Shown: one piece after another, positions 18,153 through 28,400 of the stretch
Layout: each line of letters starts with the position of its first letter
How positions within the stretch are numbered: the stretch's first letter is position 1
Origin: Saccharibacter floricola DSM 15669
Lineage (GTDB): Bacteria > Pseudomonadota > Alphaproteobacteria > Acetobacterales > Acetobacteraceae
Length of the DNA stretch: 64,000 nucleotides
Direction of reading: 5' to 3'
Assembly: GCF_000378165.1 (NCBI RefSeq)
Contig: NZ_KB899334.1
Coordinates: 186,001 to 250,000, forward strand
Position numbers and translations under genes: made by a program
The notes under the pieces: model-generated
Database searches by the model: none
Told to the model about the DNA's origin: nothing
What the model saw: the letters and a program-made list of their open reading frames with translations, nothing else

Positions 18153-18771
18153 CCACATCGTTAGGTTCTGACAGCTCTTCCTTCACATTGAACAAGGACA
18201 AGCCAAAATGATGTCCATGAGCATCAACACCCTGAAGACCGATAAGGGAAAGACGCCCGTGGAGGTCTGAAAACTGCATCGTTAACAACCCTTGGGAGGG
18301 ATTATCCGCCTCAGCCAGCGAAATTTGAAGCGAGTCACTCCCATGTATCACATTCGTTACTTGAATCCCGTCATTGAAGCGCAAGGGATGACGCAGCAAA
18401 TACCCCAACGGATTACGCTTTAATGAGATTTTCGTCACAGATCCATTGGACGGATCCTTCAATGTCAGTCGTTCATTACGCGCAACCAGCGTCATCCCTT
18501 GAGGAAGCGCATAATCCATCTTCAAAACACGGGTGTTATAGGTGAACTGGCCATCACCCTGCTGTTGCCCTGGCCCTTCTTGAGCAAAATCTGCTCTAAG
18601 AGAGGCAATACTATTGAGGTAATCCTCTATGCGACGAACGGCCTCCTGCTGGTCACTCGGAAGATGGGCATACCCACTTGTCGCACAACCAGAGATCCCC
18701 AATGGAACGGCACTCAAAACACCCACATAAAATAATGCACTCCACCAGCGCCGTTTCGCCGCATGTTTCAT
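18127..18771 (-). CDS. LolA-like lipoprotein
   Basis: A 214-aa protein with a lipoprotein signal peptide ending in the lipobox LGISGCATS (lipidated Cys near residue 29). A LolA-type half-barrel follows: [49 protein letters not shown], then a Leu/Gln-rich second half. LolA normally is a soluble periplasmic carrier of lipoproteins, so a lipid-anchored form is unusual. It may be an anchored accessory protein rather than the carrier itself. It overlaps bolA by four bases (ATGA) and is convergent with lipB. Confidence 0.75.
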   Translation of the reverse strand: MKHAAKRRWWSALFYVGVLSAVPLGISGCATSGYAHLPSDQQEAVRRIEDYLNSIASLRADFAQEGPGQQQGDGQFTYNTRVLKMDYALPQGMTLVARNERLTLKDPSNGSVTKISLKRNPLGYLLRHPLRFNDGIQVTNVIHGSDSLQISLAEADNPSQGLLTMQFSDLHGRLSLIGLQGVDAHGHHFGLSLFNVKEELSEPNDVVSPSSSAQ

Positions 18772-19118
18772 GCCTCTTTACTCCCCTTCAAGGTCAATGA
18801 AAGAGCATGAAGGCCATGCTCAAACTCATCAGAAAGAATCTCATTCACAAGTCGATGCCGTGCAAGTGGGCGTAACGAATCGAATCGTTCACTCACGATC
18901 TCCATCGTATAGTGCGTTTGCCCAACTTGCTGCGGCCCACGAGCATTTCTCTGAGCAGACCGAGTATGAGCATGATGCTGATGGCGCTTACTTTCATCAC
19001 GAATGATAAGCTTTGAAGGCGCCAATGCATCCTCCAAAAGGGCTGTCATCCGTTCTTTTCGATCAGACAAACCTGCCTCATCTGTGATGTGAGTAGAAGG
19101 AGTATCAGTCGGCTTCAT
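18768..19118 (-). CDS. bolA: BolA family protein
   Basis: A 116-aa protein. The BolA fold is seen in RKERMTALLEDALAPSKLIIRDES, and the conserved tail is FDSLRPLARHRLVNEILSDEFEHGLHALSLTLKG. BolA proteins partner monothiol glutaredoxins in iron-sulfur cluster trafficking, and some bind DNA. The loop between the two halves is longer than usual and His/Gln/Arg-rich (HQHHAHTRSAQRNARGPQQ). The ATG chosen has AGAGA upstream; a TTG two codons earlier is less likely. Divergent from the J-domain gene, an arrangement common in alphaproteobacteria. Confidence 0.92.
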   Translation of the reverse strand: MKPTDTPSTHITDEAGLSDRKERMTALLEDALAPSKLIIRDESKRHQHHAHTRSAQRNARGPQQVGQTHYTMEIVSERFDSLRPLARHRLVNEILSDEFEHGLHALSLTLKGSKEA

Positions 19119-19188
19119 GGGCAAAATCTCTCTTTAAACGCGACTCAATGCTTGCATCTCGGGGGACGCTTTCCCCATATCATCCCTC

Positions 19189-19791
19189 ATGCAGCGCAGA
19201 ACGTCCAAAACACGAGCCTTTGATCCTGATCCAGATGCACCAAACCAAAGCTGTGATCATCCCGACTGTGACCAGCCGGCCGGATATCGTGCGCCACGCG
19301 GTCGGGACAATCTTCGCAGCTATTACTGGTTTTGTCTCCAGCATGTACGCCAATATAATGCAAATTGGGATTATTATCGCGGAATGACACCGGGACAGAT
19401 TGAAAATCATCTACGAGCTGACACGTCGTGGCAACGTCCCTCTTGGAAGCTAGGCGCCATGACAGGAAGCGCTCGATCCTCTTTTACCGTGGATGATCTT
19501 CAAGACCCGCTGGATATTCTCAATGCCCGGCGCACCCATCCCACGCAGGAATCCCCACCGCGCCAACAGGCCCCAGAAGCACTCCGCCAACCTTTGGCCT
19601 TGCTTGATCTTGGGTGGCCTACAACATTAGAGGACGTAAAAACACGATACAGGGCACTCGCCCGACGTTATCATCCCGACGCGAACAAGGATGACCCCCG
19701 CGCTGAAGAGCGCTTTAAGACCATTGCTTCAGCTTATGCGACGTTGCGATCACATTTTACATCTGCCGAGAACGTTGCCACAGCTGAGTAA
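19189..19791 (+). CDS. J-domain protein (DnaJ-like)
   Basis: A 200-aa protein with a C-terminal J domain (about residues 135-195: LLDLGWPTTLEDVKTRYRALARRYHPD, HPD at 162-164), which would stimulate the ATPase of a DnaK partner. The N-terminal part has paired Cys/His (CDHPDCDQPAGYRAP...YWFCLQHVRQYN) that resemble a small metal-binding site. It lacks the G/F and zinc-repeat domains of true DnaJ. The position between bolA and cobS is a conserved alphaproteobacterial arrangement. No good ribosome-binding site is seen before the ATG. Confidence 0.88.
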   Translation: MQRRTSKTRAFDPDPDAPNQSCDHPDCDQPAGYRAPRGRDNLRSYYWFCLQHVRQYNANWDYYRGMTPGQIENHLRADTSWQRPSWKLGAMTGSARSSFTVDDLQDPLDILNARRTHPTQESPPRQQAPEALRQPLALLDLGWPTTLEDVKTRYRALARRYHPDANKDDPRAEERFKTIASAYATLRSHFTSAENVATAE

Positions 19792-19833
19792 GTTTTGTTC
19801 ACATGATGTGACCTCTTATGCAGGAGCCCTGAC

Positions 19834-20802
19834 ATGACACTCTCAATGACCCATTCTTTAACTGAGACTCTGCCACCGACTCCTGACACGCTGCGTCCAG
19901 CGCGTGAGGTTTTTGGGCTTGATATTGATATTGATGTGCCGGTTTGGTCTAAGCGTACAGATCAAGTGCCCGAGATCGACCCGGCCTATTGCTTTGATTA
20001 TGATACGACGCGCGCTATTTTAGCGGGCTTTATCTACAATAAACGCGTTATGGTTCAAGGGTTTCACGGCACAGGAAAATCATCTCATATTGACCAGATT
20101 GCAGCCCGCCTGAATTGGCCCTGCGTGCGCATTAATCTCGATAGTCATATTTCTCGTATCGACTTGATCGGTAAAGATGCGATCACCCTGCGTGATGGTC
20201 AGCAGGTCACTGAATTCCGTGAGGGGCTCCTCCCTTGGTGTTTGCAAAACCCCTGCGCGCTTATTTTCGATGAATATGATGCGGGGCGCCCTGATGTCAT
20301 GTTCGTTATCCAACGTGTTCTCGAAGCACATGGTGCTCTTACGCTGCTTGACCAAAATCGCGTCATTCACCCCCATCCCTCTTTCCGCCTGTTTTCAACC
20401 GCTAATACGGTCGGACTTGGCGATACAACAGGGCTGTATCACGGCACGCAGCAAATCAATCAGGGGCAGATGGATCGCTGGAACATCGTCGCGACATTGA
20501 ACTATCTCCCTGCTGAACAAGAGGCACGCATCGTGCAGTCACGTATGGGAGACCAGTTTGACCCTGCCCTTATTCAAAGTATGGTCGCTCTCGCAAATTT
20601 AAGCCGTGTTGGCTTCATGAATGGCGATATCTCAACGGTTATTTCGCCCCGTACGGTCATTTCTTGGGCTGAAAATGTCACCATCTTCCATGATGTCGCT
20701 TTCGCTTTCCGCCTGAGCTTCCTCAATAAATGCGATGAAGCTGAACGTGAGACAGTCGCTGAATATTATCAGCGTTGCTTCAACACTTCTCCTTTGGGGT
20801 GA
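19834..20802 (+). CDS. cobS: CobS, AAA+ subunit of cobaltochelatase type
   Basis: A 322-aa AAA+ MoxR-like ATPase. Walker A is [10 protein letters not shown] at about residues 76-85, Walker B is [10 protein letters not shown], and sensor 1 is LFSTANTVG. In aerobic cobalamin synthesis CobS and CobT form the ATPase part of the CobNST chelatase. No cobN or other cob gene is in this window, and alphaproteobacteria often keep cobST without that pathway, so the real task here may differ. AGGAG lies 8 nt before the ATG; cobT follows after 6 bp. Confidence 0.92.
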   Translation: MTLSMTHSLTETLPPTPDTLRPAREVFGLDIDIDVPVWSKRTDQVPEIDPAYCFDYDTTRAILAGFIYNKRVMVQGFHGTGKSSHIDQIAARLNWPCVRINLDSHISRIDLIGKDAITLRDGQQVTEFREGLLPWCLQNPCALIFDEYDAGRPDVMFVIQRVLEAHGALTLLDQNRVIHPHPSFRLFSTANTVGLGDTTGLYHGTQQINQGQMDRWNIVATLNYLPAEQEARIVQSRMGDQFDPALIQSMVALANLSRVGFMNGDISTVISPRTVISWAENVTIFHDVAFAFRLSFLNKCDEAERETVAEYYQRCFNTSPLG

Positions 20803-20808
20803 CCACCG

Positions 20809-22617
20809 ATGTCCAGCCAGCATGAGCCTTTCCGTAAAGCGACTTTTGCCACCCTGCGTGCCCTGAGCGGAGCCCAGGAGGGCGGCGAAAAACCAGATTT
20901 TTCCGCCCTTAATAATGATGAGCTCTCGCCCCAAGCACAAACCATCATTCGCAGTGACGTCGATGCAAAAGCCCTCTACCAGCGCTATCATAATCCAGAG
21001 CTAGCGCCTGCTATTGCAGACCGTGAAGCACAGCGCGTCTTTGACGCTGTGGAACATGCGCGCTGTGAGGTCTACGGGGCGCGTCATATGGCTGGTGTTA
21101 GAGCCAATCTTCTGGATCGTCTTACACGCCATTGCACAGCCTTGCGCGTTGATGACATGACGAAGCGTGAGGACATGCCAGCTCCTCTGGCCTTAGAGCT
21201 GCTCACGCGGCAAACTCTGGATCCGACAACATACGCATCCTTGGATCACAATGCCGCCCTGCAACAGTGGCGCCAATCGCTTAGCCCGCAAGCTCAGCAG
21301 GCCCTGAAAGACATGGCGCACCAACAGGGTGACCAGAAAGAATTTTCTCAGGCTAGTCAGCATTTTATCGAAGCTTGCGGTTTGCACCATACAACCGCTG
21401 AGCAACAAGAGAACGTGCAACCGCCGACAGGCGATAACGCGAACCCCGACCCACAAAAAGAAGAATCCCCTTCTCCTGAAGGGGACGAAGAGGGAGAAGA
21501 AGGCGCTACGGACGAAGAAAGCGGTGAGCTCTCGCAGGAAGGCTCCCAAGGTGGCATGTCTGAGAACCCTGATTCTGACGAGATGGAAGCCCTTCCAACG
21601 TCTGACGATCAAGGGGAAGAAGAAGCGGCTGGCCCCTCCTCTTCTCCCACGTCCTCAGAAGGGTCAGAGCACGAAGAGCCCTACCACGTATTCACGCAAG
21701 AATTTGATGAAGAAATCTATGCGTCAGATCTCTGTGACCCTGAAGAGCTTGAAGTCTTACGTGACACGCTTGATGAACAGCTTGAACAAACACAAGAGTT
21801 CGTCTCTCGTCTGGCGCACCGTTTGCAACGGCGCCTCATGGCCCAACAGCAGCGCCATTGGTTCTTTGACCAAGAAGAGGGTATCTTAGACTCTGCCCGC
21901 CTGCCTCGTATCATTAGCAACCCGGCCCTGCCCCTCTCTTACAAGCGTGAGGGAGACACTGAGTTCCGTGATACGGTTGTTACGCTTCTCGTTGACAATT
22001 CCGGCTCTATGCGCGGCCGTCCTATCGCCACCGCTGCGATCTGTGGGGATATTCTTGCTCGCACACTTGAGCGTTGCGGCGTTAAGGTGGAAGTTCTCGG
22101 TTTCACCACCCGTACCTGGAAAGGAGGGCAAAGCCGCGTTAAATGGCTGCAAGAAGATCGTCCCCCACAGCCAGGACGGCTCAATGATTTACGCCACATC
22201 ATCTATAAGTCAGCTGATATGCCGTGGCGGCGGGCCCGGCGCAATATTGGCTTAATGTTGCGCGAAGGTCTGCTTAAAGAAAATATTGATGGCGAAGCGC
22301 TCCTATGGGCATGGAAGCGCCTCAAACATCGGCCAGAACATCGACGTATTTTGATGGTCATCTCCGATGGTGCTCCTGTTGATGACAGCACATCAACGGC
22401 CAATAGCCCAGACTATCTAGATCAGCATCTACACCGCGTCATCGCTCAGCTTGAAAGTGACAAAAGCGCGGAACTCCTCGCCATCGGTATTGGCCATGAT
22501 GTGACACGCTATTATCAAGACAGTGTCACGATCGGTTCAGCCGAGGATCTGGGCGATACGATGGTGTCCCAACTCACCACCCTGCTCAGCTCTTATGCTC
22601 ATGCACGCCGGCGTTGA
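20809..22617 (+). CDS. cobT: CobT, VWA-domain subunit of cobaltochelatase type
   Basis: A 602-aa partner of CobS. The first third is helical; a very acidic Glu/Ser/Asp-rich linker follows at about residues 205-290. The von Willebrand A domain has a complete MIDAS motif, [13 protein letters not shown], at about 393-405, and [13 protein letters not shown] further on. AAA+/VWA pairs remodel or insert metals into client proteins. Its last 32 bp overlap the 3' end of the convergent decarboxylase gene. Confidence 0.92.
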   Translation: MSSQHEPFRKATFATLRALSGAQEGGEKPDFSALNNDELSPQAQTIIRSDVDAKALYQRYHNPELAPAIADREAQRVFDAVEHARCEVYGARHMAGVRANLLDRLTRHCTALRVDDMTKREDMPAPLALELLTRQTLDPTTYASLDHNAALQQWRQSLSPQAQQALKDMAHQQGDQKEFSQASQHFIEACGLHHTTAEQQENVQPPTGDNANPDPQKEESPSPEGDEEGEEGATDEESGELSQEGSQGGMSENPDSDEMEALPTSDDQGEEEAAGPSSSPTSSEGSEHEEPYHVFTQEFDEEIYASDLCDPEELEVLRDTLDEQLEQTQEFVSRLAHRLQRRLMAQQQRHWFFDQEEGILDSARLPRIISNPALPLSYKREGDTEFRDTVVTLLVDNSGSMRGRPIATAAICGDILARTLERCGVKVEVLGFTTRTWKGGQSRVKWLQEDRPPQPGRLNDLRHIIYKSADMPWRRARRNIGLMLREGLLKENIDGEALLWAWKRLKHRPEHRRILMVISDGAPVDDSTSTANSPDYLDQHLHRVIAQLESDKSAELLAIGIGHDVTRYYQDSVTIGSAEDLGDTMVSQLTTLLSSYAHARRR

Positions 22618-24025
22618 GACGCTTTGTTGCAAGGGCGATCACGGCATCGAGCATTTGATCCACGTCCTGTGTCTCTGTCCGGTGGTTCACAATCGCAGCA
22701 CGGATAGCAAGTTGACCGTTTATCCGTGTTGTGGAAGGGGCGGCAATCCCTGTTTCATGAAGGTCTTTCACAAGTTCTGAAAGCGCGTCATCACTTAATG
22801 CATCAACGGTGAAACAAACGATATTCAGCGTTACAGGAGCAAGCAACGTCACGCCATCTGTACGGTCTATCTGTTGAGCTAAATGCCGCGCTACTGCACA
22901 GCTTTTGTCCACAACCTGTCCCATACGGTCAGCCCCGTAATGGCTTAGGGTCATCCATACCTTAAGCGCACGAAACCCACGGGAGAGGTCTGGCCCAAAG
23001 TCACAAAACCATGGAGCATTGCCAGCAAGACCACGGTCTTCTCGCACGAGATAATCCAATGATTGTGCGAAAGCCGCCGCATGACGCTTCCCATCACGCA
23101 CCAACACACATCCTGCATCGTAGGGCACTTGCGCCCATTTATGGAAGTCAAACGCCACGCTATCAGCGCGTTCAATTCCCTTTAACAGCGGCGCATAATG
23201 TGGGGACAAACACGCTAAAGCCCCAAAAGCCCCATCGACATGGAACCAAAGCTGCTCCTCTTGTGCGACATCTGCTAAGTGGTCAAGCGGGTCAACAGCA
23301 CCACAATCCACAGTGCCCGCTGTCCCGGCTATCATAAAAGGCTCTAATCCCGCCGCGCGATCACGCTTAATCTGTTCTCGCAGCGCCGCAACATTGACGC
23401 GATGAGCGCCATCAGTCGGGATTTTTCGCAATGCATCACTGCCTAATCCCGCAATATCAAAAGCGCGCGGCAAGCAGCCATGTGCACTTTCTGGCGCGTA
23501 CCCAACAAGAGCATGATGCCGCACACCTTGTTGACGCAATGCGGGTTGATAGGTGCGGCTTGCCGTAATCACGGCAATAAAATTCGCCATTGAGGATCCT
23601 GTTACAAGACAGCCCGACCCTGTTTCCACCGGCAAACCAACCATTTCTCGCGCCCAGCGTAACACTTCTCGCTCGACTTCAATGGCGGCATGATCACGCC
23701 CTCCGCAATTCGCGTTCAAGCCTCCTGCCAGCATTTCAGCCAGCATCCCAATGGGCGTGCCCGCTCCATGCACCCATCCCATAAAACGTGGATGACGATT
23801 CCCGTTATCATAAGGCACGATAAGCTCTTGGAAGCACTCATAAATTTCTGGAAGAGAACACCCATCATGAGGTAGGCTTTGCCGCAATTCTTCACGTGCC
23901 TTGTGAGGCATAGGGGTCCAGACCGGTTGCTGATGACGATGTTCAATCTGAGTAAACATGTCATCAAGCATCTGATGACCCAAAGCACGTAATGCTGACC
24001 AGTTTTCAGGATCCAACCCAGCCAT
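22586..24025 (-). CDS. PLP-dependent group II amino acid decarboxylase
   Basis: A 479-aa pyridoxal-phosphate enzyme of the aromatic-L-amino-acid/glutamate decarboxylase family. It shows the family start ([19 protein letters not shown]), the stretch [15 protein letters not shown], the cofactor-facing [10 protein letters not shown] and the Schiff-base lysine K296 in [14 protein letters not shown]. The substrate cannot be read: tryptophan, phenylalanine, DOPA-like and diaminobutyrate decarboxylases look alike at this level. AGAGG lies about 9 nt before the ATG. Its ATG sits on the opposite strand of a possible upstream start of the divergent exported protein. Confidence 0.88.
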   Translation of the reverse strand: MAGLDPENWSALRALGHQMLDDMFTQIEHRHQQPVWTPMPHKAREELRQSLPHDGCSLPEIYECFQELIVPYDNGNRHPRFMGWVHGAGTPIGMLAEMLAGGLNANCGGRDHAAIEVEREVLRWAREMVGLPVETGSGCLVTGSSMANFIAVITASRTYQPALRQQGVRHHALVGYAPESAHGCLPRAFDIAGLGSDALRKIPTDGAHRVNVAALREQIKRDRAAGLEPFMIAGTAGTVDCGAVDPLDHLADVAQEEQLWFHVDGAFGALACLSPHYAPLLKGIERADSVAFDFHKWAQVPYDAGCVLVRDGKRHAAAFAQSLDYLVREDRGLAGNAPWFCDFGPDLSRGFRALKVWMTLSHYGADRMGQVVDKSCAVARHLAQQIDRTDGVTLLAPVTLNIVCFTVDALSDDALSELVKDLHETGIAAPSTTRINGQLAIRAAIVNHRTETQDVDQMLDAVIALATKRLNAGVHEHKS

Positions 24026-24095
24026 GACCCATACCTCTCTTTTCTCTTATCCTGATGCTTCATTGCCAGAAGCGCAGCGCGGCGTCACGAAAAGG

Positions 24096-24974
24096 ATGAT
24101 GTCACGGCTTTCATATATGGTAGGGGCGTTGTCCTGTGTCGGTATGTTTGGGGTGCTCTCTCCTCTTGCCTCTGCAAAGACACTCCCACCGCTTTCTGAG
24201 GCATGCTTTACCTATACGCCTGGTCATGCAAAAGACGGCTCACACACGCTCGCCAGCACAGACTTTCGTGCAGTCCTCCCGGGCACAGGCCTGTCACTGC
24301 GCATTGCGAGCACACAACTTACAGACCATAGCCACCACCTTGATGCATCCGCGCTGGAACGTATTAATGCTGCAGCCGCTTATGCCGCATTAAGTGCGCT
24401 TAACCACGGGGTTAGCGACGCTTGCCAGGGCATGCCTATCCCTGAAACAGACGAAGTAAAAGGCGCAACCCCAGAAGCCCACTGGTCCATCGCAACGCTT
24501 TCTAGAACGGGGAAAACAGATATTACAGTTAAGAATATCCATCTCTCTGTTTTAACAACCTCGCCCGGCATTCATGTTAAATTTGATGCAATTGGCCTGC
24601 CAACGGATCATCCCCTATTGCCAAGTAAAGGCTCCGGCGACCTTACATTCTACCCAGCTGCTACACCTCCCTATCATGTTGATCTTCATAGTCTCAGAAA
24701 TACAATTGGTAAGAGTGAGATTGAGGGTAAAGGAACGTTATGGGTCGCCCCAGGCGTGCAGAACCTCAAAGGTACGCTGCATCTCTCCATTAGCCATATT
24801 GGCGCTCTTATCCAACGTGTTAGCACAGTCGCCCCTGTTAGCGTCACGGCAGGACTGTCTGTCGCCCGTATGATGAGCAATACGGAAGGAGCAGATATGA
24901 GCGGTTGGGATATTCAACTGAATGACGGCAAAGCAGTCGTCAACGGAATCTCTATTCCACTGCCTAAGCATTAA
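24096..24974 (+). CDS. Exported protein of unknown function
   Basis: A 292-aa protein I cannot place with certainty. It begins with a signal peptide (MMSRLSYMVGALSCVGMFGVLSPLASA). The mature part is beta-rich with alternating hydrophobic strands and ends with GWDIQLNDGKAVVNGISIPLP, which recalls AsmA-like or DUF2125-type periplasmic proteins. An ATG 72 bp upstream in the same frame (24024) would add residues before the signal peptide and overlap the divergent decarboxylase start, so it is disfavoured. AAAAGG sits directly before the double ATG at 24096/24099. A strong terminator follows. Confidence 0.75.
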   Translation: MMSRLSYMVGALSCVGMFGVLSPLASAKTLPPLSEACFTYTPGHAKDGSHTLASTDFRAVLPGTGLSLRIASTQLTDHSHHLDASALERINAAAAYAALSALNHGVSDACQGMPIPETDEVKGATPEAHWSIATLSRTGKTDITVKNIHLSVLTTSPGIHVKFDAIGLPTDHPLLPSKGSGDLTFYPAATPPYHVDLHSLRNTIGKSEIEGKGTLWVAPGVQNLKGTLHLSISHIGALIQRVSTVAPVSVTAGLSVARMMSNTEGADMSGWDIQLNDGKAVVNGISIPLPKH

Positions 24975-24988
24975 CGCTGTTTATTGCG

Positions 24989-25055
24989 AAAAGGCGTCAT
25001 ATATGAGCCATAACCAAGAGACTCACTCAAATTCGAGCATATATGGCGCTTTTTT
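24989..25055 (+). terminator. Rho-independent terminator of the exported-protein gene
   Basis: A stem of about 17 bp with two G-U pairs (left arm 24989-25005, right arm 25038 to about 25054, core CATATATG on both sides) closes a 32-nt loop. The 3' arm runs into TTTTTT. It begins 15 bp after the stop codon. Confidence 0.75.
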
Positions 25056-25240
25056 CATTTTTAGAAGAAGAATATCGCATAGGCCCGTCCTCCGGCATTG
25101 TAGGATTGCTGGGGAGCTTGTCACGTAATCTCTGGACAAATCGAATACCAGCCGCCCTCGGCACATGAGAACAATGGGAAGAAACTGTTAGCCTCACCTT
25201 GAGTAAAAATGCACCCTCTTTTAAGAACGATAGCAATAAA

Positions 25241-25330
25241 AATGCGTGACCTATTGAAAGAGGGTTTATCGACTTCCCAATATTAATGCGTGACCTATTG
25301 AAAGAGGGTTTATCGACTTCCCAATATTAA
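25241..25330 (+). repeat. 44-bp tandem direct repeat, two copies
   Basis: Positions 25241-25286 and 25285-25330 are identical, giving two head-to-tail copies with a period of 44 bp. Each copy starts AATGCGTGACCTATTG and ends CCCAATATTAA. The identity suggests a recent duplication. No spacer variation, so it is not a CRISPR array. Confidence 0.95.
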
Positions 25331-25391
25331 GGAAGAGTAAGCACTTTTTCACATTTCACAAAATAAGTGTGCTCTTAGGAGCATTCTACAT

Positions 25392-25433
25392 ATTATGTGC
25401 CAGAGTGTCCTCACCCTCATTCTGGCACATAAT
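25392..25433 (-). terminator. Perfect hairpin downstream of dnaE
   Basis: A perfect 13-bp stem (ATTATGTGCCAGA / TCTGGCACATAAT) with a 16-nt loop begins 8 bp after the dnaE stop. There is no T run behind it on the minus strand, so it may protect the mRNA 3' end or act with the second small hairpin at 25370-25383, which is followed by a T-rich stretch. Confidence 0.55.
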
Positions 25434-25440
25434 GCTTCTG

Positions 25441-28400
25441 CTATCTCTGCTCTAACGACCCAACACCTTTGATCGTTTTCAAACGCTCGGCCAGACGAGG
25501 TGTGACGCGGTAAGAGGTCGGCAGCTTCACCTCTACATCAGACGTTTCCTCAAGCGAAGGAAGCAAAACCACACGCCCTCGCCCCCCTTGCACGCCCTCA
25601 AGCATATCACGAATAGCAGGCAAAGCGTCCTGTTGCTCAACCCAAATACGCAGCTCGCCCCGCTCTTCTGCTGCGGCGCGTTCTAGGTCTGTCACATGAT
25701 GTGCTGTAATGCGCAACGCATCGCCATCAAGTTTCAATTCTGCATTTACAAGCACCGCTTGCCCTGCAACCAGCAAATCACGACAGTTCGCCAAAGTTTC
25801 AGCAAATAAAGTGACCTCACAGCCACCACTGGCATCGGTCAGATTAACCCATGCCATTTTCTTGCCCGTGCGAGTGGGCCGCTCTTTTTTGTCCACCACA
25901 CAACCCGCAATCTTCACACGCGTCGTGCCAGCATGGGCGCTTCGGTCGAGCTGAATGGACGGTGTTACGCCCATCCGCCGTAAAGTCGCACGATACCCAT
26001 CAAGCGGATGCGCGCTCATATGGAAACCTATCACAGCAGCTTCATGAGAAAGACGCTCAAAGTCTGGCCATGGGCGTACCGATTTAAGCCTTAGAATTTC
26101 ACGAGTCGCGCTATCTGATCCACCGAACAATCCAGCCTGACCGACCTGCTTCTCCTGCGCGCGGGCTTGTGCACGCCGCATGATCATATCGGCACTCTTA
26201 AAAACCGTATGACGATCAGGCTCTAAACGATCAAAAGCCCCTGCCTTAGCGAGGCTCTCAATCTGAATTTTGTTGATATGTTTCGAGTCGCACCGTTCTG
26301 CAAAATCCGTAATATCTTTAAACGGCGTATCACCACGATCACTCACGACCCCTTCCATCGCAGCAGCTCCAACACGCTTAATGGCTGAAAGCGCGTAACG
26401 AATCGCTAAACGGCCATCATCGAGCTTCTCAATAGAGAAATCGGCTTGTGACCGGTTCACATCCACGGGCAGAACCGGGATTCCCATGCGCTTGGCTTCT
26501 TGGCAAAGTGCGGCAAGCTTCTCGGTTTTTTCACGCGCCAATGACATACAGCCTGCAAGGAAAGGCACCGGGTGATTAGCCTTCATCCATGCCGTTTGAT
26601 AGGACACAAGCGCATAGGCTGCGGCGTGGGACTTATTGAACCCATAATCGGCAAACTTTGCCATCAAGTCGAAAACTTCTTCGGCTTTTTCTGGCGTAAT
26701 CCCTCGCGCCACCGCCCCTTCACGGAAAATAACGCGCTGCTTTTCCATCTCAGAAGCGATCTTTTTACCCATCGCACGCCGTAAAAGATCAGCTCCACCC
26801 AGGCTGTAGCCCGCCATTTTCTGGGCGATCTGCATCACCTGCTCCTGATAGACCATAATGCCATAGGTCTCTTCGAGGATGGAGCGAATCTCCTCATGCG
26901 GCGGCGTCCATTGCGCCCCATGTTTCCGGCGGCAATATTCAGGAATATTCGCCATAGGCCCCGGCCTGTAGAGCGACACACCGGCGATCAAATCTTCAAG
27001 CCGGCTGGCTTCCATTTGCTTAAGCATATCGCGCATGCCCGCCCCTTCAAACTGGAACACGCCGGCGGTATCCCCGCGCGCCATCATGTCGAAGGTTTTT
27101 TTGTCATCCAGCGGGATATGAGAGAGATCGACCTCAACGCCCAGCTCTTTTAAGAAATCAACACCCCTTTTGAGGATTGTCAGCGTCGTCAGCCCTAAGA
27201 AGTCGAACTTAACCAGCCCCGCTTGCTCAACAAACTTCATATTATACTGCGTGACTTGCATGTCACTTCGCGGGTCTCGATAAAGCGGAACAAGCTCAAC
27301 GAGGTTACGATCCCCGATCACCACCCCGGCCGCATGGGTCGATGCATGACGGAACAGCCCTTCAAGCTGAAGCGCAATCTCCAGCAAACGCCGGATCATC
27401 TCATCAGTGTCACGCATCTCCTGCAAGCGTGGTTCTTCTTTAATAGCCTGTGCCAGAGGCGTTGGTTTAGCAGGATTATTGGGAATAAGCTCTGCAACGC
27501 GGTTGACCATCCCATAAGGTAGCCCCAACACACGGCCCACATCGCGCACGGCTGCCTTTGCTTGCAATTTCCCAAAAGTAATAATCTGCGCGACACGTTC
27601 ATTGCCATATTCTTCTTGAACGTAACGAATCACTTCATCCCGTCGATCCTGACAAAAATCAATATCGAAGTCAGGCATCGACACACGTTCTGGATTGAGA
27701 AAGCGCTCAAACAGCAACCCAAACGGAATAGGGTCAAGATCAGTAATCGTCAGTGCATAGGCCACGAGAGACCCAGCACCCGATCCACGCCCCGGCCCTA
27801 CAGGAATACCGTGATCTTTCGCCCATTGAATAAAGTCCGCAACGATCAAGAAATAACCGGGGAATCCCATTCGGACGATAATGCCCAGCTCTGTTTCAAG
27901 CCGTTCTTCATACTCTGCCCGACGCGCTTCCCCACCTTTCATGACAGCAAGGCGCTTCTCCAGCCCCTCTTTCGCCATGGCACGAAGCGTTTCTTCTTCC
28001 GTCGCGCCTTCATTGACCTTAGGACAAACGGGCAAAAGTGGCTTGCGCGTTGGCGCGGCTACCGCGCAATGCTGTGCAATAATTAACGTATTGTCACAGG
28101 CATCGGGGAGGTCATGAAATAATGCTCGCATCTCTTGCGGGGTTTTAAACCATGCCTGCGAAGAAACACGCCAACGCTCTTCCTCCGCCATCGTGCGACC
28201 TTGCGCAATGCAGAGCAACGCATCATGGGCCTCGTGCATATCTGGCTTCGGGAAAAAACACTCATTGGTCGCAACAAGTGGAATCCCTCGTTCATCAGCC
28301 ATACGAATCAAAGCGGGCTCTGTGACATCCTCACCCGCTTCATCAAGGCGGTTAATCTCAATGGCAAGATAGGGGCCAAATGCCTGATGTACACGCTTTA

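Larger units (their letters stand above)
25056..25440. other. Gene-free stretch rich in repeats and hairpins
   Basis: Together with the preceding terminator this is the only gap over 300 bp without a gene. No reading frame here has a start with ribosome-binding site, a signal peptide or a recognisable domain. It contains a 44-bp direct duplication, a short inverted pair ACCCTCTTT/AAAGAGGGT (25213 and 25257), a TGCTC-TTAG-GAGCA hairpin (25370-25383) and a perfect 13-bp hairpin just before the dnaE stop. It could be decayed sequence or hold a small RNA. Confidence 0.6.

Noticed and set aside
21193-21612. 139-codon minus-strand frame inside cobT
   Set aside because: It is the antisense of the acidic linker of CobT, giving an artificial Phe/Leu/Arg-rich product.
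25027-25236. 69-codon minus-strand open frame in the gene-free stretch
   Set aside because: No ribosome-binding site or recognisable feature, and it runs through the terminator of the upstream gene.
25241-25330. CRISPR array
   Set aside because: Only two copies, directly adjacent without spacers, and no cas genes in the window.
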